Assembly: GCA_947095535.1 (NCBI GenBank)
Contig: OX352773.1
Location: 267,088,515-267,152,514 of the forward strand
DNA: 64,000 nt
Reading direction: 5' to 3'
DNA from: Poecilobothrus nobilitatus
Taxonomy: Eukaryota > Arthropoda > Insecta > Diptera > Dolichopodidae
Below the pieces are notes generated by a model. That model was given only the letters and a program-made list of their open reading frames with translations. It was not told where the DNA came from and did no database searches. This document shows, piece by piece, positions 36,036-48,724 of this stretch. The translations under genes were made by a program, and so were the position numbers. The stretch's first letter is position 1; the number at the start of each line of letters is the position of its first letter.

Positions 36036-38610
36036 AGATGATGGCGTAGTCAGATAATTTGTGCCTTTATGGCTGCTTTACTGTTCGATAGAATAGCTTT
36101 CTGTTTTTTTTTGTAGAAGTTTTTGTAGAGCACGCCTAACTTATAAGTTTAATCATTTTAAAAATAATAAGTCCTAAAAGTTCCGCATCCCTCTTAACTG
36201 TTTTGACAAGCAAGTTTTGATTTGATTTTTAAGATAAAATTAAAATTCTGTAGTTATTTTGAGAATGTAAATTACCCTATTATAATAATACCAATAATTT
36301 AAATATTGTACTAAAAAAAAATTAACTATGAAAATAAAAACTATATAATATAGTATAAAATAATATAAAATAGTATTTAAATTATTCATTTCCATTTTGG
36401 AATTGATGCATTCAAAATTGAAATTGAATAAACAAATCAATAAATAAAATAAATATATCGTGTGGTGCCTTTTAATTATTTGAAGGAAGACAAAAAGAAG
36501 GAATAAATATAAAAAAAAAATGTTTAACAATAACGCAGCCCACATTCAAAAATTATATAGAAAACATGTTTTTATTTTAATTTTAACATATTTCATTCCA
36601 TCATATTTTTTTTTTATTTTTTTCACCTTACCTCTAATTATTTTATGTGTTTTTTAAAACAATTTTAAAGTCCTGTTATTTTTTTTTTGTTTTTGTTTTA
36701 TTAAATGCGAAACCTTATAATAATTATTCATCATCTGTTCCCTTAACTTTTATGGTTTATTTTGCGTCATTCATATTCACATATTTTGTACATATATATA
36801 TCATATTTAATACAGGTACACTCTATTATATAATACATATATACTTTTGATTGTACCGTTGCTTATGTGCTTTCATAATAATAGAAAAAAATAAAATTCT
36901 GTTCAGAAACAATAAACAAGAATTGTAGTATTAAGTTTTGGTTAAATTTCATTAGATATCGACTTTTAACAGATGAGACTTTAGAGAATACCAAAAACAA
37001 AAAAATACAATAATTTATCTTTGACCCAGAATCAGAAATATAAAACAAAAGAAAGGACACGAAAATAAAATAGAAAAGAAAATCGATAAAATAACTGTTT
37101 TTGGTTTATTTTGTTATATGCATCATGCCAAGCCGTTAACTTAAAAGTTTTTTTATCAGTTATATATATAGATATTATTTATAATATCTCTATTGACCAC
37201 TGTTACTGTTGATATTTTTTTGTTGTCACTACTGTTATTATTATTATTATTTTAACTTGTAACCATCACCGAGAAAAAAATTCAGCCAAAAACCGAATAT
37301 TATGTCGCCTTTGTAAATCATTTATAATTTATGCATGACTGGTTAGGAAATTAATGGTGTTACCATTTCCTTTTTTTTTTTTTTTGTAGTGGTATTCTTT
37401 AAACAATTTACAGTAATGATGAATGAAACCGCAATAATAATAGGGTCAATATGAAAAATATATACATATGTATTTGTATAAATTGAAAAAAAAAAAATTG
37501 ATTGAGAAAACATGATACGAAACAACATGATTTTAAAAAAAATATAATAAAAGACACATTATTCTGTTTACATAGATATCTATCTATAAAATATTTTTTT
37601 TTATTGCTGTAAATGATTTTAATGATAAAAAGTGGTGTTATGCATTTAAAAATATATAAAATACAAGCTTCGATGTATTATTAAATTTATTTAAAATTTA
37701 TAGTATTGGTGTATTCTCAATAAATTACCACCTAAAACTAAGATAAAGACTTAAAGGGAATTCTATGGAAAAATTTTAAGAAAGTTTGATGGTTATTAGG
37801 AGGTTCAAACTTCAATGCCTTCCATGTATTGTGATATCATCTTAAACCTTCAACTTATATTTTTTTGACTTGAAGCGTATTTTTTAACAATTGAATCTTT
37901 ATAAGTAGTTTGATATATAATTTTGCTTTTTACAATACTACAATTTTTATATTAAAAATTTCAACACTATTCTTTTCAATTATATAAATCAGACAAATTC
38001 TATTCTTGTGAAAACACTTGGAACTTTTTCTTAAATAAAATTCCCTAAATATCACTTGAATTATCTATTAATTTTGTTTTCTTTTCTTTTTTAATCCTAT
38101 TACAATCATTATGTATGGTTTAAGTTATTAAATTAATATAAGACATTCTCACATTACGATTGTTACCAATGAAAATCTAAACTTTTTTCTATTTGTAATA
38201 CGTGATGTAATTAATTCAAGAGGTTGAAACTACCGATTTGTAGGTAATGAAAAAGAAAAAAAAAAAACACTATTATGAGATTTTAATCAAGTTTTATTTA
38301 TATTTATGGGTGGTGTAAATTGATTTTTTTATATACTGAATCATCCATCAACAATAATATTTTGTTTCCAAAGAAACTGCTCTGTATTTTCAAGATACTT
38401 TTACAGAAAATAGCAATGAAATAATGAATTATTTTATGGAAGATTTATTCAATTTCAAAAAGAATTTTTTAATCATGAAAATACCACATCCCAGTACACG
38501 TTTTTAGACCTAAGCATGTTTTCAGCATTAAATTTTAATTTTCTGAAACCTATGAAAAAACAATAATTGTAATGTAATTGAGATAGTGAATTGAATACTT
38601 AATTCTAATT
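36036..38610. other. A+T-rich noncoding stretch
   Basis: Low-complexity DNA with TTATTATTATT tracts at about 37225-37250. Frames at 36240-36545, 36647-36850, 36863-37060 and 37343-37528 are F/I/Y/L-rich chance frames. No gene or repeat family was recognised. Confidence 0.55.
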
Positions 38611-39330
38611 TAAAGAACATTTTTCAAAAAATGAAATCAAAAATTTGCTCATTTGTTTCAATCTGTTTATCCGTCCGTCTATTCGTCTATCTGTGTACAA
38701 AATTTCTACAGCGTTAAAGTTGAAGCATGAATTTTTAACCTTGGATAGATTTCGCAATAAACTTAATATTATGGAACAACTTTTACTATTTAGCCCCACC
38801 CTTCATTACAGAACCCCCGCCTATCAAACTTTGAAAAGGACCTATTTTTAAATGTGTATATCTCAAGAACAGTATTACATTTTTTCAGACAATTAAGACA
38901 ATTTTTCTGCAATTGAGTATGTATTTCAATTTACTGTTATTTGAAACAAAACTTTAGAAGATTTAGTTTCCATCATATTTCTGCAGCATATTTAGATAGA
39001 ACTTTAAAATTTTGAGCACCTATATTTTCCTCTGATTATAAGCTATTAGGGATGAAACATTAAAAATTTGCTATTTTTGGGAACCTGTAATTTAGTCATC
39101 TGTTCAAATTTCTTTTAAGTAAAACACTATACTCAAAACTTCAATATTATAATTTTGCATGTGCTAACAGCTTTTTTTAATTATACAGGGTTTCCCTAAA
39201 TTTGAAGAAGTTTCAAAAGTTTACAAATTTTAGTGAAAATTATTGCATTCTAAACTGTTTTTATTGTCTTTATGAAAATGTGCACCTATAAAACCCTTTG
39301 CTTTCAAATTACACCTTATTTGTTTTGTTT
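38611..39330 (+). mobile_element. Family Y copy 3: diverged DINE-like element
   Basis: It begins AAGAACATTTTTCAAAAAATG and has TTTGCTCATTTGTTTCAATCTG, then CCGTCCGTCTATTCGTCTATCTG (decayed microsatellite), then AAATTTCTACAGCGTTAAAG. The CCCCACCCTTCATTACAGAACCCCC block, CTGTTATTTGAAAC, AAGCTATTAGGGATG, ACCTGTAATTTAG and the 3' TTTCAAATTACACCTTATTTG block are in family order. Confidence 0.65.
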
Positions 39331-41170
39331 TTCATTAATATTTTATATAAAAATTTAAAATTAATTTTTGTACATTTTAAGGCTTTTTCCCGAAATAGAA
39401 TTCAACGACCCAAAACAAAGGAATGATATTAAGCAATTTATCACTTGATAATGGTTTAATATTTCACTTTTTGTTATTTATAACAATTTGATTAATGCCA
39501 GTATAATGAAAATTCCTAATGAAAAAAATTTAGTACAGTTTAATGCTATGTATACAAATTTTTCATTTTCATTAGAAGCATTTTAATTCTTTCCATTTTT
39601 TTATTTTTTGTTTTCCTTCTCTATTTGGGTTAAATAAATAATTTTCCCAAAAAATTTATTCCACTTTTTTTCATTTTAAGTAACAACAATTTTTTTTTTT
39701 TTTTATAATTTATATTCAATTATAATTCAGCCTAAAACTATGCATATTAATGTGAAATTAAATATTTGTTTTTAAAATCTTTAGTTAAAGTTTTATTATA
39801 AACAAATATATTATAGAGATATAAAATAAAGTTATAATAAAATAATATTGTTTATGTTTTAGACGGTAGTGTATTAATTGCAACGGTAATGGTAGAGGAT
39901 AAATTTTAAAATTGCTAAAAGAAATGTATAGCCTAAACGTAAAAATATGGCATGATTTATGATATAATTTTTCAAATTTTAAAAATTTTTTTAATTAATT
40001 TGAAAATCATACTGAATACAAAAAGAAATATTATTTAAATTTCTTCAGAACTGTATTTGTTATGAAATTTTCTAATGAAAAGAGTTTCAATTAAAATAGA
40101 AAATTTACAAGTTTAAAAATCAAATATCTGTATTTGATAACTTTTACTTCTTATAAATTTCTAGAAGTAATAAATTTCAAAGTAAATTTAAAAAAAAAGT
40201 GATTTAGTTATCAAAAAATATTCGTTTTAACTTGATTTCAGAAATTTTTATACGTTGTAAAGAAAAATTGTAATTAAAAATTCAAAAACAAAAATGACTT
40301 TTCCCCGCAATTAATTTTCTTTTTTTTTTTTTTTGTTTTTTTTTATCTACATACAATAACAAATTTTTCGCTACACAACTTGATTTTTAAAAGCTTTTCT
40401 TTTGATTCCGTTGAATATTCAATTATTATTAAAATTTATCATTTGAATTTTTTTTTTGTTTTTAATTTGTTAAAGTTTGGCAATAGCACATTATTCGCTT
40501 TCTTTAAAAAATAAAAAGTAAGTAATTCTTCAATATCAATTATTAAGTGACTAGATAAACAAGTTGTTCACAATCAAAACCTTAAAGAGAAAAACATATA
40601 ACTGTAACAAATTATTATTCTAAACCGAACAGGAAATATTTAAAATATATTATAATGAGACACTTTTTTTTCTATTTAAAAAGAGAACATATCTTTAGGC
40701 GTTAAATTTTATAAAATATTTATAAAAAATTATACAATGTATAATTTGTATTCAGTTTTCATTGTTGATATTTTATTATACTGGTATTATCTAAGGATTT
40801 AAAATTTGTCATTTTTCTTCAAGCTATTTAAAAAAAAAACAAAAAGAGGAAAAATATTTTTTTCTCTCCTAGAATTTAATAAAAATTCCAAGTTATTTAA
40901 AGCACATGAGATTTTAAACAATTTATGTGGGAAAATTTTTTTTTTTTTATTCTTTTAAAACAATTTTATTCTACATTTTCATTCTTAGGTGACACTGTCA
41001 GCATTTTTAATGAAAAATATTTCAAATTTTTAAAATTTACTTCTGATAATTAATTCACCTAAGTATTTTAATGTGTAAATAAAGATTTTTTAATATATTT
41101 GTTATACAAAATTATGAAATCTTAAATTTAAAATTAATCATTGCTTTTATTGTTACCTTAAAATAAGATA
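39331..41170. other. A+T-rich noncoding stretch
   Basis: Homopolymer-rich DNA with no gene, RNA or repeat recognised. Confidence 0.6.
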
Positions 41171-41339
41171 TCTAATAAATAAGGAAGAAATTCTGTTTGT
41201 TTATTTGTTTGTTTGTTTGTTTGTTTGTTTGTGCCCTTTTCACGTAAAAACCACCAGTCCGATTGCAACCAAATTTTGCAGAAACGTTCCTACGACCCCG
41301 GAAAGTGTTATAGGCTATATCGCGTTTCGGTTCATTAAC

Positions 41340-42470
41340 CCATTGCGGCCCGAGAGCCATTTAAAGCCGTTTCGTTTTTTCGTTGTCCTGCCTAAACGGT
41401 TTGGTCGATTGAGTTGAAAATTTCGACAAATGTTCTTCCCAGCATTGGACGGGTGCCGATTTGGATTCAATATGTTACCCGGATTCGACCCGGCGGGCTT
41501 CCAAAAAATTTTTTGTTTCCGATTTATGTCCAATTTTGTACGGTGGTTTTATGGTCTGAAAAAAAACCTGTGACAAATTTTTATGAAGATCCGGTAACCC
41601 GTTTGGGCACGAGAGCCGAACAAAGTTCACTAAATTTTTCTGTTGTCCTGCTAAAACGGTTTGACCAATTGAGTTGAAATTTTACAATAGTGTAGCTCTT
41701 TACCACAGAAGCTCACTGAGTTGATTTGGTTTCGATTCATTAACCCGTTTCGGCACCAGGGGTCAGTGAAGTTTTGTAATTTACTTAGTTGTCGCACTTA
41801 AACTGTTTGGCCAATTGAGTTAAAAATTTATCAAAGTGTAGCTCTTTACCGCAGGAGCTCACTGAGTTGATTTGGTTACGATCCATTAACCCGTTTCGGC
41901 ACCAGGACTCAATGAAATTTTCCAATTTCTTTGTTGTCGCGCTTAAACGGTTTTGTCAATTGATTTGAAAATTTACAAAAGTGTAGCTCTTTACCACAGG
42001 AGCTCACTGAGGAGATTTGGTTACGATCCATTAACCCGTTTCGGCACCAGGGCTCAATAAAAATTTTTAATTACTTTGTTGTCGAACTTAAACCGTTTTA
42101 CCAATTGAGTTGAATATTTACAAAAGCGTAGGTCTTTATAACAAAAGCTTTCTGAGTTGATTTGGTTACGATACATTAACCCATCAGGCTTCAGGCCATG
42201 AAATTCTCATTTTTTATTATTGTACTTAAACGATTTGACCAATTGAAAATTTGTACAAGTATTGCACTTTGGCAGACAAACTCATTCAGTAAATTTTGTT
42301 GTGATACATTAACACATTTCGACATGATAGACTGTCAAAAAAAAATTTTGTTTCTAATTTCGGTCTAATTTGGGAGGATGAATTTATGGTTCTAAATAAA
42401 GCCTGTGACAAAATGTTTGTTAACGTTTATTAATCCATTTCCGCACGAGCACTTATTAATAATATTTTGC
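41340..42470 (+). repeat. Degenerate tandem repeats of about 146 bp within the Helitron
   Basis: The core ATTAACCCGTTTCGGCACCAGG recurs in varying form near 41340, 41475, 41600, 41746, 41892, 42037, 42181, 42314 and 42441. Central spacing is 145-146 bp. Units also share CCAATTGAGTTGAAAATTTACAA (variants), GTGTAGCTCTTTACCACAGG and AGCTCACTGAGTTGATTTGG. The outer units are much more diverged. Frames across this block (for example 41205-41417 and 41414-41677) are not conserved between units. Confidence 0.75.
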
Positions 42471-43104
42471 CTAATTTTGTGTATTGTCATTATTATTAAA
42501 AAGATATTTCCAACACTCTTTACTTTTATCTATACTGTTTCTAATATTCCATAAAAACCTTTCAATGCAAATTTCTAATATAGAACAATAATTAAACTAA
42601 CCTTATTAAGTATCTTAAGAATACTGTTTTTAAGTCTTAACAACATAACATTTTCATGTTAAAAAACAGAAACAATCTCCTACATTAGACAATCATCATA
42701 TCATCATTCAGAAATGCATTACTTAAATGTGGTCTTTACATGTGGTCTACCTATATAAGATGCATGTGTATAACATGTTTCCCATAAAATATCATTGAAA
42801 TATGTACATATAGTATGTATAATATCCGTATATTTAAAAATACTATAAACCTAATCAATTAAATTAGAAAACATATTCACATTTCTGTATATCATTTAAT
42901 CAAAAATGAGTACATACATATTTAAAGAACAGAAAACCTTACATTCTTATCCATATAAAATTTTTACACATATTTTTAGCCAATCAATTTGGAAACATAA
43001 TTAGAAAAACTAAACGAAAAAAAAATTATGGTTGATTTATAAAGGTAAAAAACAATCATGTATTTTTTATATTGAAAATATGTTAAACAGAACCTGAAAT
43101 GTAC

Positions 43105-43325
43105 GCATTTAAAAAGAAGTTTTTTCAAAATTTGAAGAGCTGTCGGTGCTGTAGGATCTCCAACGGTGAGGGTATATAAAAACGTTGTTCTACAACATTA
43201 CTCTTTTAAGACCCCTATGCATAGTTAATATTTCATTGCTCTTTATTAAACAGTATATAAGTTTTAACAGACGGAGGGACAGAGCGAACTTAATAACAAA
43301 TTTTTCAAAATGTGCTTAAAAGGAT
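43105..43325 (-). mobile_element. 5' fragment of a family Y element inside the Helitron
   Basis: On the minus strand from 43325 it reads TTTTAAGCACATTTTGAAAA, then TTCGCTCTGTCCCTCCGTC and TGTTAAAACTT. Further on come TGCATAGGGGTC, GTAGAACAACGTTTTTATAT and CAAATTTTGAAAAAACTTC, ending TTTTTAAATGCG. These match 61437-61665 of family Y copy 4 block by block. Only the first 220 bp or so of the family is present, and it stops well before the Helitron 3' end. Confidence 0.65.
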
Positions 43326-43681
43326 AATTCACAAAAACATGAAATGACATTACTTACGAAAAAAAATGTACTACCTTATGATCATAATTAAAATGCGATT
43401 TTATGTCTCGGTATTAAAGAATATATTGTGGAAATTCACTTCGCCGTAATTGTGTACTCAATAGATTATTGATTCCTTTAAAAATTTTTTGTAGAAGAAT
43501 TGTCTCTAATTCTTGGCTCTGTTTATTCAATTTAACTAAATCTAATAAAAAATAATATAAACTACCAGCATCTGTAAATGCATAGTAATAAGTTAATTAT
43601 ATTAACGCAGAAACAAAAGTTAATAATTTTTATTTCATAAAGCCAATAAAATACTCCGGGCAACGCCGGGTACTCTGCTAG

Positions 43682-46600
43682 TACTTTAATAAATAACAAA
43701 ATAATTATTACATTGATCGCAATAACTTTTATTTTTATAAATATATAAGGAAATATATTTTTACTTGTTGAATCGCTATAACAATTAACATACGGAAAAG
43801 TTAAAGACATGATATTGAATAATATAAAGTTTAAATAAATTAAAAAAGAAAATTACATTTTTTTTTTCGGTTATTCACACCTTTGAGGGACCCAAGGATT
43901 TCAAAAAATCTAATTTATTCAAATTAGACTAAATTTCAGTTTTCTACATTATTAATTTCATTAAACCGTTAAAATCTTAACTAATTGTAATTGTTAGTAA
44001 ATACAAACACGTTTAAACTATTTATACTCCATCTAGTATCTAGTACAAGAATTAAATTTATTTATTTTTTTTATTTTGGTTTGCATTAAATATTTTTGTT
44101 TATGTGCTTTACATATTCTTTTTTTTTTTTTTCTACGCAGAGTTTATAGTTTTTGATTAAAGCTTAATATAAATGTATAAATTAAAGTTCAGAAAAATAT
44201 GTGTTATTCACATATCTTTAAAAATAAAACAATAATTTGTTGATGTCTTGATCAATCATACTTACAAAGAATGAAGATAATTTGCCAAATATGTTATTGG
44301 TTAGATTAAATTCAAATTGTTTCTCTGCAAAATGTCTGTATTTCCTTTCTTTTCCCTAAAGAGGAGCGGATCCTCAAAAGGCACAAAAAAAAACATACAC
44401 GTCCTTGATAGACAATATAATCAGTTGAGAAGTAAGAATGGGCTGAAGTAGGATATAAGTGCAGTAGAATGGAGTGTGGGCTCTTTGATAGGTGTTGTAA
44501 TATAAGAATAATAATTAAAAATTTGCCTTTTTTGTTAAATTAGCATAAGAATAACCTGAAAATATTTAATAAATTTGCTTCAAAATCCGATCATAAACCC
44601 TAACTCATTTTTAATGAGTTTGTTGTCCTGCTTTTAATTTAAAGTTCATGAAACTTTTAAGAAGATCTATGAAAATGAAATTCTTTAAAAAAAAATTGTA
44701 AGTTAACAATTTCTTTTTTTATTATTTTATTGAAAACCTATTAAAGATTAACCACAATATATAAAGCATATTATTTTACTATAGAAGGAGTTTCAATTTA
44801 ATTGATGTTAAACTCTTATACTCATATACAAAATAATTTCCGATATATGATGATTTGGTTTTTTACCAAAATTGTGAATGAAGTAAACAAAACACTATAG
44901 AAATCGTTCATTATCTCGTGTAATTTAATATCTAACATTAGAAACATTCATATTCTTCAAAATATTCTTAATAATAACTCTTAGTTAAATAAATTGAAGG
45001 ATAACTGAAATACGAAACTAAAAGTAGAAATAGTGTTTGTAAACAAAAGAAAAAAAAAATTTGGATTGATAAATTATAATTTTCTTATTATAATCAATCC
45101 ATCATAATCATATATTCACCTTAAGGTTATCATATCCGAAAAAGGAAAATTAATTTTTTTTTTTGTTTTTTTATAATATTACTTATAATATATTTTTAAT
45201 ATCTTTAACTAAACAAACAAAAACTTCAGAAAACAGAAAAAGAAAATTGAACAGAAACACATTAAGATTTTTCTCAAATTATTTTCTTACCTTAACCTAT
45301 TAAACAAACAATATAATATACAAACACATATACCTTGATCTACAATCCTCTTTTTGCTTGATTTTCGATTAATTTCTTATACGTGCTGACAGATGTCCTT
45401 TTTAGTATATCTGTATTGACATTTAACAACAAATCACTTTAGATATCTCAAATGTAAATAAAAATATAAGAACAAAAAAAAAATAGAAAATAAAATGCCA
45501 AGCTCTTTAACAACACTTTATACCTTCCAAACCACAAATACAGTTATTTATCAAAATGTTGGCAAAAATAAATGATCCTTTCATCTGTATAGTATTTCAA
45601 TAAAAAAATATTCAAAAATTAATTTTATCAATAAAAATCATTCCCTTAAAGTCTATAATGATTCGTGTACATTAGGGAGCAAAAAATAAGGTACAAAAAC
45701 TCTGTTTATCAAAATTGAGTTTTTTAAAATCCCGGTTTTAGTTTATTTTTGGAAAATACGTGATTCCGAAAATAAAATTTTGAAAAATAAAATCTAGAGT
45801 CAAATTTTTTTTTAAATCTGGAAAAAGGGAATTTCCGCTTTATCCAGAACTTTTATAAAGTGTATTTTAATTTATCTTCTAAAACTGATTTTATAAAAGT
45901 AAATTTTTCTTTTTTCAAAGTATCTTAAATAATTTTTCCAATTCTAAAAATAAGTCTTGCTGCTAATTGACTTTATGTCCTTTTCATAGATTATGATGAA
46001 AGATATAAAGCTAATTTATGCTATGTCCTTTGAAGTAATAACACCCGACCATATTTTGATGCCAAAGTAGATAAAATGACATTTCAAATAATGAAATTTT
46101 AATAATTTAAAAAAAAATTAATATTAGATAATTAGGTCAAGTCTGCTTGTAATCTCTTTAATATTAACAAATAAGGTGTTTAGTAATTTAACTTTGCAAA
46201 AATTAATATTGCTCCGAAAAACTTTTAACAAACTTAAAAGTAACAAAAAATGAATTATCCAAAATGCCGAAAATTTAACCTACAGAATCGTAATAACTAG
46301 CTTGAACGATATATTTGTAATAAATTGAAGGCACAGTTTTTTAAGCTTAAGTAATTGCTTATATGGCACTCAATTCAAGTTCTTAAAATTAAATTTATAA
46401 GACGGGGCAACTTAAACTACTTTATTGTCTTAATTCTGCCTATCATCTGCTGCCACACTTTCCACAAATATTGAAGAGAGTAGATTAGAAAATATTCATT
46501 GTCCGGTCTCATCATTTTACTCAAAAGATTAAAAATTTTTTATGTTTTTATGTTATGTCTTTTACGGTTAATAAAAAAAGATTTTCAATAACTACAAAGT

Positions 46601-48724
46601 TATTATTATTTTACATTTCAGTACTTTTTATGTTATTTTGTATTTTGCAGCATATAATCATTTGTTCTTGAACCTACTAATATTACATTTAAACTTTTTA
46701 AGGATAACCTTGAAATTGAATCCAAATAAAACAAGAATTACGATAATAAATTACAGAACTAGGCAAAAATCCTTAAGGTAAGCAAGAATTTACTTAGAAT
46801 AATCTTTAAAGTTAAACAACACAGAAAAAAAAGATTATATAAATAAATAAAAAAGTCAATTTGAACCTTTCGAAATTGTTTACATAAGTCTTGGGAATTA
46901 AAAAAAATTATTATTTATTTTAGCTTAACTGTTAGTTTTTTTTTACATTAAATTAAAATATGTAAAAATGTAAGGGTCCAAAGGTTAACAAAATAATTAA
47001 CTGCAGATAATCAGTAACAAAAATGCCCACAACTGAGTAATTTATTTTTTGATTTTGAAAAAAAAAAAAAATTAAGTGTAAAAATGAAAAATCAGGTGTA
47101 AAAAAAAATAAATTATTTGATAGATAGTTTGGTTAATAAATGATTGTGGTTTTTACCTGATATCTCCATAAGATATTAACTAATTATGAGGGAGGATTCA
47201 TATAATGTTAGTTGAAAGTTTTACAATTTATAAACCCTTTGATCAAAATTATCATAAGTAAAATTATATTTACGTATATCCAGTAAAATTGTAAAATTAT
47301 GTTTTAACTGATACTAAAACTTTTTAATTTAAAGATTGCATATTTATAGGTATCACACATCATCTTCTTCTTGTGATAGTCTCAGAACCAATTTAATATT
47401 TTCAGTAAAAGCAATTTGTGAAGATAGAAATAATTTGTTTTTATATATCCTATGTTTTTTCTCATCATTTATTCCCTAGATTATAACTTTATATTGAATA
47501 TTAGATCATATCATAAAAAGCAATTACTTTTAATGTCCTTTTTAACAAAAAAAAAAAAACAGTACAGAATTAAATTTTTATTTCAGAAAATAAAATAATA
47601 AAAAATTTGCTTTAGGGATAATGACTTCTTTTAAATTGGAAAACCCCCTATGGACAAATTATGATTCTATTCACCTTAACTTATATGAAAAATAATATAA
47701 ATTCAAATTAAATAAATTTTCTATTAAAATGTAATTTTGTGTCTATTTTGTTAATGTTACATGATGAAATGAAAATTCAATTGATCAAATAAAAGTAATA
47801 AAATTCTTTGTCTGTTAATTGAGTTCCCATAAAAATGATTAATAATTTGTTTATATTAATGAAAAAAATTTAATGAATTTTTTATTGGTTATATTATTAT
47901 AATTCAAGTATAAAACAAATTTAATTATTTTTTTTTAATTTATTTTTTTATTTACTCTTCGCAAGGGCATGCATGCGATGGGCCCTTTTCCTTTCGGATT
48001 ACCCCAACAAATTTAATTACGAAATTTAAATTAATTTATAAAGAAGGTTGTTATAAATCTTCTAACTATAATTTAGCTTGATTGACAAAAAAGGATAAAA
48101 AATCTTTAGGTTTTTTATAAACAAAAACCTTGAGGTTTAAAATAACATCATGTTTCCAAATTGTAAACTAAAAAATATTAGTGTAAACACAATAGGATTT
48201 TTTTGATTTTAATATTGTTAAGTATTAAACATGTAATCGAGGTTCATCACATCCATTATACCCAATCATTCACTCTACATATACTGTAAAACCTCTTAAA
48301 TTGAATCAACACAAATATTAGAAGATAAAGTATCAATAGTACTAATATAAATAAAGAATAAAAAAAAGTCACCACGAGTATAAATGTAATAATTATTAAT
48401 TCAAATAAATCAGTATTGGTTCACTTATTAATTCAATAAAACAGTATTCTAAGGTAAATAGAAAACTAAAAATTTTAAAATTACGGAAATTTAAGTTATA
48501 GCTACTAGTAAAATTTGTCTAGAAACTTGTGCCTTCATGTTATAAATATAACTTTTAAAAACTTTAAACATTTTTCAATTTTTTAATAATAATTTCTCAG
48601 TTCACAAAAAATAGCGTTAAAAATCTGCACACAAGAATAAATTATTGTTATTTCCTTCCTCTGTACATGTACTTCCTCTGTACCTGCCTGAGTTTGTAAG
48701 GAAAACGCTAAAATATCCAGATAG
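43682..48724. other. A+T-rich noncoding stretch with small higher-G+C islands
   Basis: No gene was recognised. Slightly G+C-richer islands occur at about 44360-44510, 45690-45850 and 46395-46510 without recognisable motifs. At 47955-48005 a block with GGGCATGCATGCGATGGGCCC lies next to a TTTA/T-rich tract. It could be the 3' end and tail of a minus-strand retroposon. Confidence 0.45.

Larger units (their letters stand above)
41171..43681 (+). mobile_element. Non-autonomous canonical Helitron
   Basis: The 5' end is A|TCTAATAAATAAGG, followed by a (TTTG)n tract (about 41194-41233) and CGTAAAAACCACCAGTCCGA. The 3' end is CTCCGGGCAACGCCGGGTACTCTGCTAG|T. It has a G+C-rich hairpin (CCGG-6 nt-CCGG, likely 6 bp before a C-to-T change) about 11 nt before the terminal CTAG. 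Insertion between host A (41170) and T (43682) is the defining Helitron target. Length is 2511 bp. No Rep, helicase or OTU domain is visible, so it would need a helper. It holds a degenerate tandem array (41340-42470) and a 5' piece of family Y (43105-43325). Confidence 0.85.

Noticed and set aside
41205..41677. Overlapping ORFs in the Helitron interior as possible captured gene exons
   Set aside because: They lie on degenerate tandem units, the frames are not conserved from unit to unit, and no protein motif is visible.
47955..48005. Block GGGCATGCATGCGATGGGCCC as a regulatory palindrome
   Set aside because: The symmetry is imperfect and it abuts a T-rich tract, so a decayed retroposon end is at least as likely. 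Too little to call.
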